This document shows positions 16,386 through 24,122 of a stretch of DNA of 64,000 bases, in pieces; positions within the stretch are counted from its first letter, which is position 1, and every line of letters begins with the position of its first letter. The DNA lies in assembly GCA_035759925.1 (NCBI GenBank), contig DASTTY010000109.1, forward strand, positions 34,142 through 98,141, in the 5' to 3' direction. The notes beneath the pieces are model-generated. The model was not told the DNA's origin. It ran no database searches and was given only the letters and a program-made list of their open reading frames with translations. The translations under genes and the position numbers were made by a program. Source of the DNA: RHKX01 sp035759925 (GTDB lineage Bacteria > Actinomycetota > Thermoleophilia > Solirubrobacterales > 70-9).

Positions 16386-17063
16386 TCACGCCAGGTAGAA
16401 GTACAGCGCGTAGAGGAGGTCGACTGCCGGGCTCGACGTGTGGACCGTCACCTCCGGCGGAACGTCGAGGAGCTGTTCGGAGTAGTTGAAGATGACCCGG
16501 ACGCCGGCCTCGACGAGCCGGTCGGCGACCTCCTGAGCCGCCTCGGCAGGTACTGCGAGGACCCCGACGACCACCTCCTCGGCGCTGATGAAGTCCTCGA
16601 GCTCGTCGAGCGGGCGAACCTCGATCCCACCGATCTTCTTGCCGGTCAGCTTCGGCGAGACGTCGAAGATCGAGACGATCCGAAAGCCGTGGTCGGCGAA
16701 GATGTCGGAGGTGGCGATCGCCTGCCCGAGGTGGCCGGCCCCGAACAGCGCGATGTTGTGGTGCCCCGAGGTGCGGAGGATCTTGCGGATCTCGGCGACC
16801 AGGGAGTCGACGTTGTAGCCGACGCCGCGCTTGCCGAACTTGCCGAAGCCCGAGAGGTCGCGGCGGATCTGGGTCGAGTTGACGTGCGTCCACGAGGCGA
16901 GGTCCTGCGAGGAGATCGTCTCCCGGCCCATCTTCCGGGCCTGGATCAGGACCTGAAGGTAGCGGGCGAGCCGGGCCGCGACGCCGAGCGAGAGCCGCTC
17001 GGAAACCTGGCCGTTGCGAGTCGCGCCCGCGGCGGGAAGGTCTGTGGTGCGCCGCGCGCTCAC
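16386..17063 (-). CDS. rex: Redox-sensing transcriptional repressor Rex (225 aa)
   Basis: The N-terminal winged helix (about residues 20-85) contains SSQDLASWTHVNSTQIRRDL and GKFGKRGVGY, both typical of Rex. The NAD(H)-binding Rossmann fold follows with IALFGAGHLGQAIA near 100 and the acidic SIFDVS. A C-terminal domain-swapping helix ends VDLLYALYFYLA. Rex represses respiratory and fermentative genes until NADH rises. The GTG start at 17063 overlaps the stop of the glutaredoxin-like gene (GTGA); a longer reading upstream lies antisense to nothing and has no domain. I did not identify a Rex operator in this window. Confidence 0.95.
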   Translation of the reverse strand: MSARRTTDLPAAGATRNGQVSERLSLGVAARLARYLQVLIQARKMGRETISSQDLASWTHVNSTQIRRDLSGFGKFGKRGVGYNVDSLVAEIRKILRTSGHHNIALFGAGHLGQAIATSDIFADHGFRIVSIFDVSPKLTGKKIGGIEVRPLDELEDFISAEEVVVGVLAVPAEAAQEVADRLVEAGVRVIFNYSEQLLDVPPEVTVHTSSPAVDLLYALYFYLA

Positions 17064-17314
17064 TCCGCAAAGGTACCGAGCCGGGAGCGAAGGAGGTTGG
17101 CGTCGAGGACGAGCTCGCTGACGCGCTCGCCGTTGAGCTCGACGACGGGGATCAGCTCGAGCAGGCTCCGGTGCAGCTCGGGGTCGGTCTCGATGTCGAC
17201 CTCGCGGAGCTCGAAGGCCGCCCCTTCGCGGCGCAATCCGTCGATCGCGACGCGCGCCTCGTCGCAGAGATGGCAGCCGGGACGGCCGTAGAGCGTGATC
17301 ACGTCGGCGGGCAT
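17060..17314 (-). CDS. Glutaredoxin-like protein, CxxC type (84 aa)
   Basis: A small thioredoxin-fold protein: VITLYGRPGCHLCDEA carries the redox pair Cys-His-Leu-Cys at residues 14-17, and the cis-proline is in ELIPVVELNG. It is of the short DUF836/glutaredoxin class used by actinobacteria, which lack glutathione, so mycothiol or another thiol would be the partner. It sits between tsaD (8 bp gap) and rex (4 bp overlap), which suggests coupling of thiol state with NADH sensing. Confidence 0.85.
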   Translation of the reverse strand: MPADVITLYGRPGCHLCDEARVAIDGLRREGAAFELREVDIETDPELHRSLLELIPVVELNGERVSELVLDANLLRSRLGTFAE

Positions 17315-17322
17315 CAGGCGAC

Positions 17323-18315
17323 CTAGCGGGCGGCGGCGTCGAGATCGAGATAGCCGGGATAGGCGATCGCCTCACTGTGGCGAGCGGCGGATCCGATCAT
17401 CGCGGCGTTGTCGGTGCAGAGCTCGGGCGGGACGAGCTTGAGCCGGATGCCACGCTCGGCGCAGAGCTCGGCGGCCCGCTCGCGCAGCAGGGCGTTCGCC
17501 GCGACGCCGCCGCCGAGCGCAACCGCCTCCCACCCCCCGGTCTCGATCGCTCGTCGCAGCTTCGCGACGAGCTGGCCGACGACCGCGCTCTGAAAGCTCG
17601 CCGCGAGGTCGGCGCGGCGCTCCTCGGTCGCCTCGGCACCGAGGTCGCGCACCGCATAGACGAGCGCCGTCTTCAGCCCGCTGAAGCTGAAGTCGAGGCT
17701 GCCGTCGTGGCTCATCGCGATCGGGAGCCGGAACGCCTCCGGGTCGCCCGACTCGGCCTCGCGCTGGATCGCCGGCCCGCCTGGGAAACCGAGGCCGAGC
17801 AGTCGCGCGGCCTTGTCGAGCGCCTCGCCGGCGGCGTCGTCGAGCGTCTGACCGGCGACGGCGAACGTGCGATGGTCGTGGACCTCGGCGAGCAAGGTGT
17901 GGCCGCCGCTCGCGATCAGCGCCAGGAACGGCGGCTCGAGCGGATCCGGCTCGAGGAACGCGGCAGCGACGTGGCCGTGGAGGTGATCGACCGGGATCAG
18001 CGGCTTTCCGGTCGCCGCCGCCAGGGACTTCGCGGTGTTGACGCCGACGAGCAGGGCGCCGATCAGGCCCGGCTTCGCGGTCACCGCGATCGCATCGATC
18101 TCGCCGAGCCCGCTGCCGGCGTCCTCGAGCGCCGACTCGAGCACCGGGTTGATCAGCTCGAGGTGCTTCCGCGAGGCGACCTCCGGGACGATTCCGCCGT
18201 AACGCGCGTGCAGGCGCGCCTGCGAGGAAACGACATTGCTGAGCACGTTGGGGCCGTCGAGCACCGCCGCGCAGGTGTCGTCGCAGGACGTCTCGATGGC
18301 GAGGATCCGCGTCAC
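17323..18315 (-). CDS. tsaD: tRNA threonylcarbamoyladenosine transferase TsaD (330 aa)
   Basis: Transfers threonylcarbamoyl from TC-AMP to A37 of ANN-decoding tRNAs (t6A). The ASKHA-type ATPase begins at ILAIETSCDDTCAAV. The metal-binding histidines are in PVDHLHGHVAA near residue 115, the nucleotide loop is in ALIASGGHTLL, and GGGVAANALLRE lies near residue 265. The GTG start at 18315 lies 15 bp after rimI. With tsaB and tsaE in the same operon, the TsaBDE complex is fully encoded here. The TsaC/Sua5 enzyme is not in the window. Confidence 0.97.
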   Translation of the reverse strand: MTRILAIETSCDDTCAAVLDGPNVLSNVVSSQARLHARYGGIVPEVASRKHLELINPVLESALEDAGSGLGEIDAIAVTAKPGLIGALLVGVNTAKSLAAATGKPLIPVDHLHGHVAAAFLEPDPLEPPFLALIASGGHTLLAEVHDHRTFAVAGQTLDDAAGEALDKAARLLGLGFPGGPAIQREAESGDPEAFRLPIAMSHDGSLDFSFSGLKTALVYAVRDLGAEATEERRADLAASFQSAVVGQLVAKLRRAIETGGWEAVALGGGVAANALLRERAAELCAERGIRLKLVPPELCTDNAAMIGSAARHSEAIAYPGYLDLDAAAR

Positions 18316-18330
18316 GCAGCGACTCGGTCC

Positions 18331-18813
18331 TCAGAACCCGGGCTCGCCGAGCCACATGATCATGGCGTCCTCGCCGTTGTCGCTGTAGTAGCGGCGGCGG
18401 CGACCGGCGCGACGGAACCCGAGCTTCTCGTACATCGCGATCGCGGCGTGGTTGGAGACCCGGACCTCGAGCGTGTAGCGCTCGTCGCGGCCGGCCTCGT
18501 CCAGCATCCGCTCGACCATCCGTGCGGCGACGCCGAGCCGGCGCAGATCGGGATCGACGGCGACGTTCATCAGGTGGAAGACGTCGGCGTAGCGCGAGCA
18601 GACGAGGTAGCCGATGATCTCGTCGCCGGCGACGGCGGCGATGCAGACGCCGGAGGGCTTCGAGACCTCGAGGACGAACATCGCCAGCGACCACGGCGCC
18701 GGGAACGAGCGCCGCTCGATCGACAGGACGGCCGGGAGATCGCCGTAGGCGATCCGCCGGAACGTGACCTCGCCGGGGCCGATGATCGCTGATTCAGCTG
18801 CCATTTCGCTCAA
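18331..18813 (-). CDS. rimI: Ribosomal protein S18-alanine N-acetyltransferase RimI (160 aa)
   Basis: A GNAT-fold acetyltransferase. Substrate strand IAYGDLPAVLSIERRSFPAPWS near residue 20 and the acetyl-CoA loop VDPDLRRLGVAARMVERML near 90 are both visible, followed by the usual VRVSNHAAIAMYEKLGF. Placement between tsaB and tsaD identifies it as RimI rather than a general GNAT. It acetylates the N-terminal alanine of S18 and may act on other proteins. It overlaps tsaB by 20 bp; a start at the fourth codon (ATG 18804) would reduce the overlap. Confidence 0.92.
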   Translation of the reverse strand: MSEMAAESAIIGPGEVTFRRIAYGDLPAVLSIERRSFPAPWSLAMFVLEVSKPSGVCIAAVAGDEIIGYLVCSRYADVFHLMNVAVDPDLRRLGVAARMVERMLDEAGRDERYTLEVRVSNHAAIAMYEKLGFRRAGRRRRYYSDNGEDAMIMWLGEPGF

Positions 18814-19495
18814 GCCAACGCTCCGCGTCGGGTCGTCTCATGTACTTCGGGGTCACGCCGGCCGGGAAATGCGCCGAGCCGGGGCCCATCTTGGCGGCCA
18901 ACCGGCAGACCTGCCGCGCCGAGAGACGGTGCGCAGGATCGTCGTCAGCCGGGATGACGAGGCCCTCGGCCTCGATCTCGCTCCTGAATCGTACTGCGCC
19001 CTCGCCGGCGGCAATCGCGTCTTCGAGGTCGCCGCCGAGCGCCGCGACGACCCCGCCGGGAGCGGCGACCACCGGTTCGCAGGGGCCGGCACCGCGGTCG
19101 ACGGCGGCGAAGACCTCGCCGCGGCGGGCATCGACGATGCCGACCCGGGGTCGCCCTACCGCTCGCTCGTCGTCGGCGATCCCGGCGGCGAGCGCCGCGG
19201 TCGTGTCGATCCCCGCGACCGGCAGGCGGCGGGCCTGGGAGAGCGCCCGCGCCGTGCTGATCGCGATCCGAAGGCCGGTGAACGACCCCGGGCCCCTGCC
19301 GACCGCGATCGCCCCGATCCGCTCCCATCCGCCGGCCTCGCCGACGGCGGTATCGATCATCCCGAGCAGCGCCGCGCCGGCCACCGGCCGGCCATCTGGG
19401 CCGGGTCCCTGCGCCGCCTCGTGGACGACCTCGTCGTCGCCGGCGAGCACCGCCACCGTCGTCCAAGCCGTCGCCGTGTCGAAGCCGAGGATCAC
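18794..19495 (-). CDS. tsaB: t6A complex scaffold subunit TsaB (233 aa)
   Basis: A TsaB subunit with an ASKHA fold: LGFDTATAWTTVAVL at the start, VGRGPGSFTGLRIAIS near residue 70 (a TsaB hallmark), and GIDTTAALA next. It activates TsaD and bridges it to TsaE. The GTG start at 19495 overlaps the tsaE stop (GTGA). A longer reading from 19597 adds only Arg-rich residues that lie over tsaE, so I reject it. The gene overlaps rimI by 20 bp at its end. Confidence 0.93.
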   Translation of the reverse strand: MILGFDTATAWTTVAVLAGDDEVVHEAAQGPGPDGRPVAGAALLGMIDTAVGEAGGWERIGAIAVGRGPGSFTGLRIAISTARALSQARRLPVAGIDTTAALAAGIADDERAVGRPRVGIVDARRGEVFAAVDRGAGPCEPVVAAPGGVVAALGGDLEDAIAAGEGAVRFRSEIEAEGLVIPADDDPAHRLSARQVCRLAAKMGPGSAHFPAGVTPKYMRRPDAERWLERNGS

Positions 19496-19941
19496 CGGTG
19501 CCTCACGATCGTGATCAGCCGTTCGTCGCCGCCGGCGTGGACGAGCTCGACTTTCGCCGCCGGCCGGGCGATCACGGCGGCGGCCGGCCCCGGCCACTCG
19601 ACGAACGCGATCGCGTCCGCCGTCAGGTAATCGTCGAGCAGCGCCGGGTCCTCACCGGCGAGCCCGGAGTCGCCGGCGAGCCGGTACAGGTCGAGGTGCG
19701 AGACGGGCACGCGTCCCTCGTAGCGCTGGCCGATCGTGAAGGTCGGCGACGTGACCGGTCCCGAAACCCCGAGCGCCCGGGCGGCGCCGCGCACGAAGGT
19801 CGTCTTGCCGGAGCCGAGGTCGCCGGTCAGCAGGACGACGTCGCCGGGGCGCAGGCCGGCGGCGAGCTCGGCGGCGATCTCCTCGGTCCGCCCGGCGCCG
19901 TCGGAGCGGTGCCGCTCCCGCCGTTCGCTCGCGCCCGGCAT
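19492..19941 (-). CDS. tsaE: t6A complex ATPase TsaE (149 aa)
   Basis: A small P-loop ATPase, Walker A LTGDLGSGKTTFVRG near residue 40, followed by SPTFTIGQRYEGR and VSHLDLYRL typical of TsaE (YjeE). It drives turnover of TsaBD in t6A synthesis. The ATG is adjacent to the stop of the uracil-DNA glycosylase gene and the stop overlaps tsaB. Length matches the family. Confidence 0.95.
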   Translation of the reverse strand: MPGASERRERHRSDGAGRTEEIAAELAAGLRPGDVVLLTGDLGSGKTTFVRGAARALGVSGPVTSPTFTIGQRYEGRVPVSHLDLYRLAGDSGLAGEDPALLDDYLTADAIAFVEWPGPAAAVIARPAAKVELVHAGGDERLITIVRHR

Positions 19942-20628
19942 CTACGGCGCGAAGATGTCGAGCTGGTCCTCGCCGCGCCCGGGCCCGGGCGGCGGCGCCT
20001 CTGCCGGCGCCCCTGCCGGCATCTCCGCCTGCGCCTGTTCCGGCGCCGGCTCGGCGAGCAGGCGGCCGAGCGTCGCGAAGTCCTCGCTCATCGTGGCCCG
20101 CAGGCCCGGCGTCCGCAGCGCCGCCGCCGGATGGAGGATCGGGAAGACGCGGACGGTCCGCTCGCCGAGCTGATGGAGCTGAGGCTTTCCGCGAACCTTC
20201 GTGATCCCGGTCTGGTTGGCGGTGATCAGCTTCGTCGCGAAGTTCCCGAGCGTCACGATCACCTTCGGCTCGATCAGCCGGACCTTCTCGAGCAGGTAGG
20301 GCCGGCACGCCTCGAGCTCGCCGGGCTGCGGATCGCGATTGCCCGGCGGCCTGCACATCAGCGTGTTGGCGATGAAGACGGAGTCGCGGTCGAGGCCGAT
20401 CTCGCCGAGCAGCTCGTTGAGCAGGCCGCCGGCCCGGCCGACGAACGGAAGGCCCCGGCGGTCCTCTTCGGCACCAGGGGCTTCGCCGATGAACATCAGG
20501 TCCGCATCGGCGTTGCCGGCGCCGAAGACCACCTTCGTGCGGGTCTCGGCGAGCGGGCAGAGCGTGCATCCTGACGCCTCCCGATAGACCTCGACGAGCG
20601 CCTCGCGACGTTCGGTCGCTTCGCTCAC
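19942..20628 (-). CDS. Uracil-DNA glycosylase, family 4 (Fe-S) (228 aa)
   Basis: Removes uracil from DNA in base excision repair. Motif A is FIGEAPGAEEDRRGLPFVG near residue 45. The four iron-sulfur cysteines appear as CTLC near residues 20-23, then MCRPPG and EACRPY about 85-105. Motif B HPAAALR lies near 165. The last 45 residues are Pro/Ala/Glu-rich and end DQLDIFAP. The GTG at 20628 overlaps the stop of the FmdB-like gene. Much longer readings upstream have no domain and cover the next genes, so I reject them. Confidence 0.92.
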   Translation of the reverse strand: MSEATERREALVEVYREASGCTLCPLAETRTKVVFGAGNADADLMFIGEAPGAEEDRRGLPFVGRAGGLLNELLGEIGLDRDSVFIANTLMCRPPGNRDPQPGELEACRPYLLEKVRLIEPKVIVTLGNFATKLITANQTGITKVRGKPQLHQLGERTVRVFPILHPAAALRTPGLRATMSEDFATLGRLLAEPAPEQAQAEMPAGAPAEAPPPGPGRGEDQLDIFAP

Positions 20629-20885
20629 GAGCCCGGCTTCCGCTCCCGGTTGCGGGCGAGATCGCGCTTGAAGCGCCGGCGGGCCCCGTCCCGATCGATC
20701 CCGCGGCGATCCTCCATCCGCCGCTTCTGCGCGGCCGTCGGCTGCCGGCTCAGACCGAACGACGAGAACCGGCGGCCGGCGCCGGCCTTCCCGCAGGAGG
20801 GACAGGCCGCCGCCTCCGTTCCGGCCGGGACCAGCTCCTCGAACAGCGCGCCGCATTCGCCGCATTCGAACTCGTAGATCGGCAT
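20625..20885 (-). CDS. FmdB-family zinc ribbon protein (86 aa)
   Basis: Begins MPIYEFECGECGALFEEL and continues ACPSCGKAG, the two CxxC knuckles of a FmdB/CxxC zinc ribbon (residues 8-35). A basic helical tail follows (RRRFKRDLARNRERKPGS) and could contact nucleic acid. It is the first gene of the ten-gene operon. TACGAT lies 8 bp before the ATG, giving a leaderless message. Confidence 0.9.
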   Translation of the reverse strand: MPIYEFECGECGALFEELVPAGTEAAACPSCGKAGAGRRFSSFGLSRQPTAAQKRRMEDRRGIDRDGARRRFKRDLARNRERKPGS

Positions 20886-20893
20886 CGGGCCTG

Positions 20894-20899
20894 ATCGTA
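20894..20899 (-). promoter_or_regulatory. -10 hexamer TACGAT, promoter of the tsa/rex operon
   Basis: TACGAT on the minus strand ends 8 bp before ATG 20885. All ten downstream genes are joined by gaps of 15 bp or less, so this is the likely operon promoter. Confidence 0.55.
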
Positions 20900-21045
20900 G
20901 ACGGGGACGCGGATCGGGCCTGCGGCGCGGCTATCATCCGGGGCCGGCTCGTGGCCGCTATCCGACGGGAAGCGGACCGATCACGACCGAGCCGGTCTCG
21001 AACAGCAAGACGACCGTCTGGTATCTCGACCGGGAACTGGAACGG

Positions 21046-21819
21046 ATGCAGCCCCCGAACCCGCAAATCTCCCCGATCCCGCCGATCACGCTGGTCGGCG
21101 CCGGGCGCGTGGGCGGCAGCATCCACCGGGCCCTCATCGCCGCCGGTGCCGACGCCCGCCTGCTCGGCCGCGACGAATCCGGCGGCGGCGATGCCGAGGC
21201 CGTCCTTCTCTGCGTCCCCGACGGCGAGATCGAGTCCGCCTGCCGGCGGGCCGTCGCCACGACTCCCCACCTCCGCTTCGCCGGCCACACCAGCGGCTCG
21301 AGGTCGCTGTCCGCGCTCGATTCGGCCGCCGCGGCCGGCGTCGACTGCTTCTCGCTGCACCCGCTGCAGACCGTTCCCGACGGCGCGACCGACCTCACCG
21401 GTGCGCCGGCGGCGATCGCCGGCACCACGCCCGGGGCGGTCGCGTTCGCGCACGCGATCGCGGACCGCTGCCAGATGGTCCCCTTCGACGTGCCCGAGGA
21501 GTCCCGCGCCGCCTATCACGCCGCCGCCGCGATCGCCTCGAACTTCCTCGTCGCCCTCGAGGCGAGCGCCGAGGAGCTGCTCGAGGCGGCCGGGGTCGAC
21601 GATGCCCGCGAGCTTCTCGCCCCGCTCGTCCTCCGCACCGCAGCGAACTGGGCTGAGCGTGGCGAGGCGGCGCTGACCGGCCCGATCGCCCGTGGCGACG
21701 AGGCAACCGTGGCGGCCCATCTCGATGCGATCGCCGCTGCCGCCCCGCGGCTGCTCCCGCTGTATGAGGCACTCGCCGAGCGGACCCGCGAGATCGCGGC
21801 TTGCCGGGAGCGGCGATGA
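21046..21819 (+). CDS. Rossmann-fold DUF2520 protein, candidate ketopantoate reductase (257 aa)
   Basis: The NAD(P)-binding motif VGAGRVGGSIHRALI lies near residue 17, then HPLQTVPDG near 107. A helical DUF2520 domain (about 140-250, AYHAAAAIASNFLVAL) resembles the C-terminal domain of 6-phosphogluconate dehydrogenase-like reductases. Its stop overlaps panC (ATGA), which in turn overlaps panB. The same DUF2520-panC neighbourhood is known in Mycobacterium (Rv3603c). Pantothenate synthesis needs a ketopantoate reductase, and no panE is here, so this protein is a reasonable candidate. That role is inferred only from fold and context. Confidence 0.85.
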   Translation: MQPPNPQISPIPPITLVGAGRVGGSIHRALIAAGADARLLGRDESGGGDAEAVLLCVPDGEIESACRRAVATTPHLRFAGHTSGSRSLSALDSAAAAGVDCFSLHPLQTVPDGATDLTGAPAAIAGTTPGAVAFAHAIADRCQMVPFDVPEESRAAYHAAAAIASNFLVALEASAEELLEAAGVDDARELLAPLVLRTAANWAERGEAALTGPIARGDEATVAAHLDAIAAAAPRLLPLYEALAERTREIAACRERR

Positions 21820-22700
21820 GGGTCGTCGAGACCAAGCGGAAGCTGCGCGAGGCGCTCGCCCCGGCCCGGCGCGAGGAGCAGACGATCGGCCTGGTGCCGA
21901 CGATGGGCTACCTCCACGACGGCCACGTCGCACTGATCGAGGCCGCCCGCAGCGAGTGCGATGTAGTGGTGATGAGCCTGTTCGTCAACCCGGCGCAGTT
22001 CGGGCCCGGCGAGGACCTCGAGAGCTACCCCCGCGACCGCGACCGCGATGTCGCGATCGCCGAAGCGGCCGGCGTCGACCTCGTCTATGCCCCCGCCGTC
22101 GAGGAGGCGTACCCGCCCGGCTTCGCGACTTCGGTCGAGGTCGAAGGGCTGACCGAGGTCCTCTGCGGCGCCCCCGGCCGGCGCGGGCCCGAGCACTTCC
22201 GAGGGGTCACGACGATCGTCGCCAAGCTCTTCAACGCCGTCGGCCCCGATGCCGCCTACTTCGGCCAGAAGGACGCCCAGCAGGTGGTCGTGATCCGCCG
22301 GATGGTCGCCGACCTCGACTTCCCGGTCCGGATCGAGGTCCGGCCTACCGTCCGTGAGGCCGACGGCCTGGCGATGTCGTCGCGGAACGCCCATCTGAGC
22401 CCGGCCGACCGCGGGCGGGCGCCGGCGCTGCACCGGGCGTTGAGCGCAGCGGCGGCGAGCGCCCTGCCGGGATCTGCGGTCGACGATGCGCTCGCCGCTG
22501 CGCGGGCCGAGCTCGCCGAGTCCGGCGTCGAGGCCGAGTACCTCGAAGCCCGCGACGCCGAGGACCTCAGTCCGATCGAGAGCTTCAACGGCCGCCCGGC
22601 TCTGATCGCCGTCGCGGCGCGGGTCGGAGACACCCGGCTGATCGACAACGTCGTCGTCGAACCGGCGGCGCCACAACCAGAGAGGCAGGAACCCCGATGA
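21816..22700 (+). CDS. panC: Pantothenate synthetase PanC (294 aa)
   Basis: Condenses pantoate with beta-alanine using ATP. Visible are the HIGH-like loop VPTMGYLHDGHVALI near residue 30, SLFVNPAQFGP near 60, the pantoate site FGQKDAQQ near 150, and the KMSKS-like MSSRNAHLS near 190. ATG 21816 overlaps the DUF2520 stop, and the gene's own stop overlaps panB. An earlier in-frame ATG at 21801 adds only five residues. Confidence 0.96.
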   Translation: MRVVETKRKLREALAPARREEQTIGLVPTMGYLHDGHVALIEAARSECDVVVMSLFVNPAQFGPGEDLESYPRDRDRDVAIAEAAGVDLVYAPAVEEAYPPGFATSVEVEGLTEVLCGAPGRRGPEHFRGVTTIVAKLFNAVGPDAAYFGQKDAQQVVVIRRMVADLDFPVRIEVRPTVREADGLAMSSRNAHLSPADRGRAPALHRALSAAAASALPGSAVDDALAAARAELAESGVEAEYLEARDAEDLSPIESFNGRPALIAVAARVGDTRLIDNVVVEPAAPQPERQEPR

Positions 22701-23617
22701 GCACCGAACCACGGGTACCGAACACCCCGCCCGACGAGCGCCCGAAGGTCTCGATCCCCCGCTTGCACGAGATGCGCGAGCTCGGCGAGCCGATCGCGAT
22801 GGTCACCGCCTACGACTTCCCGTCGGCGCAGGTGGCCGAGGAGGCCGGCGTCGACATCGTCCTCGTCGGAGATTCCGGGGCGATGACCGTGCTCGGCTAC
22901 GACACGACGGTCCCGGTCGGTATGGACGAGATGCTGATGCTCGCCGCCGCCGCTCGCCGCGGCCTGAAGACGGCGTTCCTGGTCGGCGACATGCCGTTCG
23001 GCTCCTACGAGAACTCGAACGAGCAGGCGATCGCCAATGCCCAGCGGTTCATCAAGGAAGCGGGGTGCGACGCGGTCAAGCTCGAACGCGGCGGCGCCTC
23101 GGTCGATCGTGCACGGGCGATCGTCCGGGCTGGGATTCCGGTGATGGGCCACGTCGGCCTGACGCCGCAGACGGCGACCGCGCTCGGCGGTTACAAGGCG
23201 CAGGGCCGGACCGGCGAGAAGGCCGCCCAGATCGCCGAGGACGCCTTCGCGCTCCAGGCCGTCGGCTGCTTCGCGATCGTCTTCGAGGCCGTGCCCGCCG
23301 CCGTGACCAAGGCGATCATGCCGCGGATGGAGGTGCCGACGATCGGGATCGGCGCCGGCGACGCCACCGACGGTCAGGTTCTCGTCTTCCACGACCTGCT
23401 CGGCATCAACACCGGCCATACGGCCCGCTTCGTCAAGCGCTATGCCGACATCCACGACGCGATGGTCGCCGGCCTCGGCGCCTACGTCACCGACGTCCGC
23501 AACGGTCGCTTCCCGGAGGACTCGCATACCTATTCGATCGACCCCGACGAGCTCGCCGCCCTCGAGCAGTACCTGGAGCAGGACACCCTCGCGGGCAGTA
23601 GCCCCTGGGACTGGTAG
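22697..23617 (+). CDS. panB: 3-methyl-2-oxobutanoate hydroxymethyltransferase PanB (306 aa)
   Basis: First enzyme of pantothenate synthesis, a TIM barrel. MVTAYDFPSAQVAEEAG lies near residue 35 and LVGDSGAMTVLGY near 55, where the Asp binds Mg2+. Then come VGDMPFGSYE, the Glu-bearing AVKLERGG and GVPTIGIGAG-type IGIGAGDATDGQVLVFHD near 215. Length is slightly above average because of about 25 extra N-terminal residues. It overlaps panC by 4 bp and ends the pan operon. Confidence 0.96.
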   Translation: MSTEPRVPNTPPDERPKVSIPRLHEMRELGEPIAMVTAYDFPSAQVAEEAGVDIVLVGDSGAMTVLGYDTTVPVGMDEMLMLAAAARRGLKTAFLVGDMPFGSYENSNEQAIANAQRFIKEAGCDAVKLERGGASVDRARAIVRAGIPVMGHVGLTPQTATALGGYKAQGRTGEKAAQIAEDAFALQAVGCFAIVFEAVPAAVTKAIMPRMEVPTIGIGAGDATDGQVLVFHDLLGINTGHTARFVKRYADIHDAMVAGLGAYVTDVRNGRFPEDSHTYSIDPDELAALEQYLEQDTLAGSSPWDW

Positions 23618-23620
23618 GAC

Positions 23621-24109
23621 CTACGGGCCGACCTTGGCGTTCGAGCTGATCCTGTCGATCGTCCACTGCCCGTCGAGGTTGATCAGCGTGACCTCGAGGG
23701 TCTCGCCGCCGAACACCCCGCCCTTCGGCTTCGCGGTGACCATGGTTCCCGTGGCCCCGTTGATCGGCGTGATCGTCACGGCCTTCGCCATCGCTGAGGG
23801 CTTCCGGGCCGCCTCGCATCCCTTCACGTTGCCGTAGGAGCGCTTGACGAACTGCGGCGTGACCAGCTTCGTGCAAACGTCCGGAGCCTTGGCCTTCGTC
23901 AGGTAAGTCGCGACGGTCGTCTTGACCTGCTCCTCGTCGGTGGCCGGCTGCCCCTGGTTGCCGCCGTTCTGAGTCGTTCCCTTGCCGGTCGTCGTCTGCG
24001 CCACGACCGGGCCGGTGGTCGGCGGCTCCTCCTTCTCGCCGCAACCGGCGGCAGCGAGCGCCAGCGCGAGCATGGCGGCGAGAACTGCGGCGGCGGAGCG
24101 AAGCTTCAC
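23621..24109 (-). CDS. Putative lipoprotein, NTF2-like (162 aa)
   Basis: The signal sequence AAVLAAMLALALAAAGC places the lipidated Cys at about residue 23. A Gln/Gly/Thr-rich linker follows, then a compact domain with two cysteines (APDVCTKLV and VKGCEAAR) and the ending WTIDRIS, a pattern seen in secreted NTF2-like proteins. I place the start at GTG 24109 because TAGCCT lies 7 bp upstream. ATG 24136 would run upstream of that promoter and into the neighbouring gene. No partner or substrate can be named. Confidence 0.75.
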   Translation of the reverse strand: MKLRSAAAVLAAMLALALAAAGCGEKEEPPTTGPVVAQTTTGKGTTQNGGNQGQPATDEEQVKTTVATYLTKAKAPDVCTKLVTPQFVKRSYGNVKGCEAARKPSAMAKAVTITPINGATGTMVTAKPKGGVFGGETLEVTLINLDGQWTIDRISSNAKVGP

Positions 24110-24116
24110 GCCCGAC

Positions 24117-24122
24117 AGGCTA
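24117..24122 (-). promoter_or_regulatory. -10 hexamer TAGCCT (leaderless), fixes lipoprotein start
   Basis: TAGCCT on the minus strand ends 7 bp before GTG 24109. It overlaps the end of the acyltransferase gene. Confidence 0.5.

Noticed and set aside
16386..17375. A 329-residue form of Rex starting at 17375
   Set aside because: The first 104 residues are Arg/Pro-rich text lying over the glutaredoxin-like gene. The GTG at 17063 gives the normal Rex length and a GTGA overlap.
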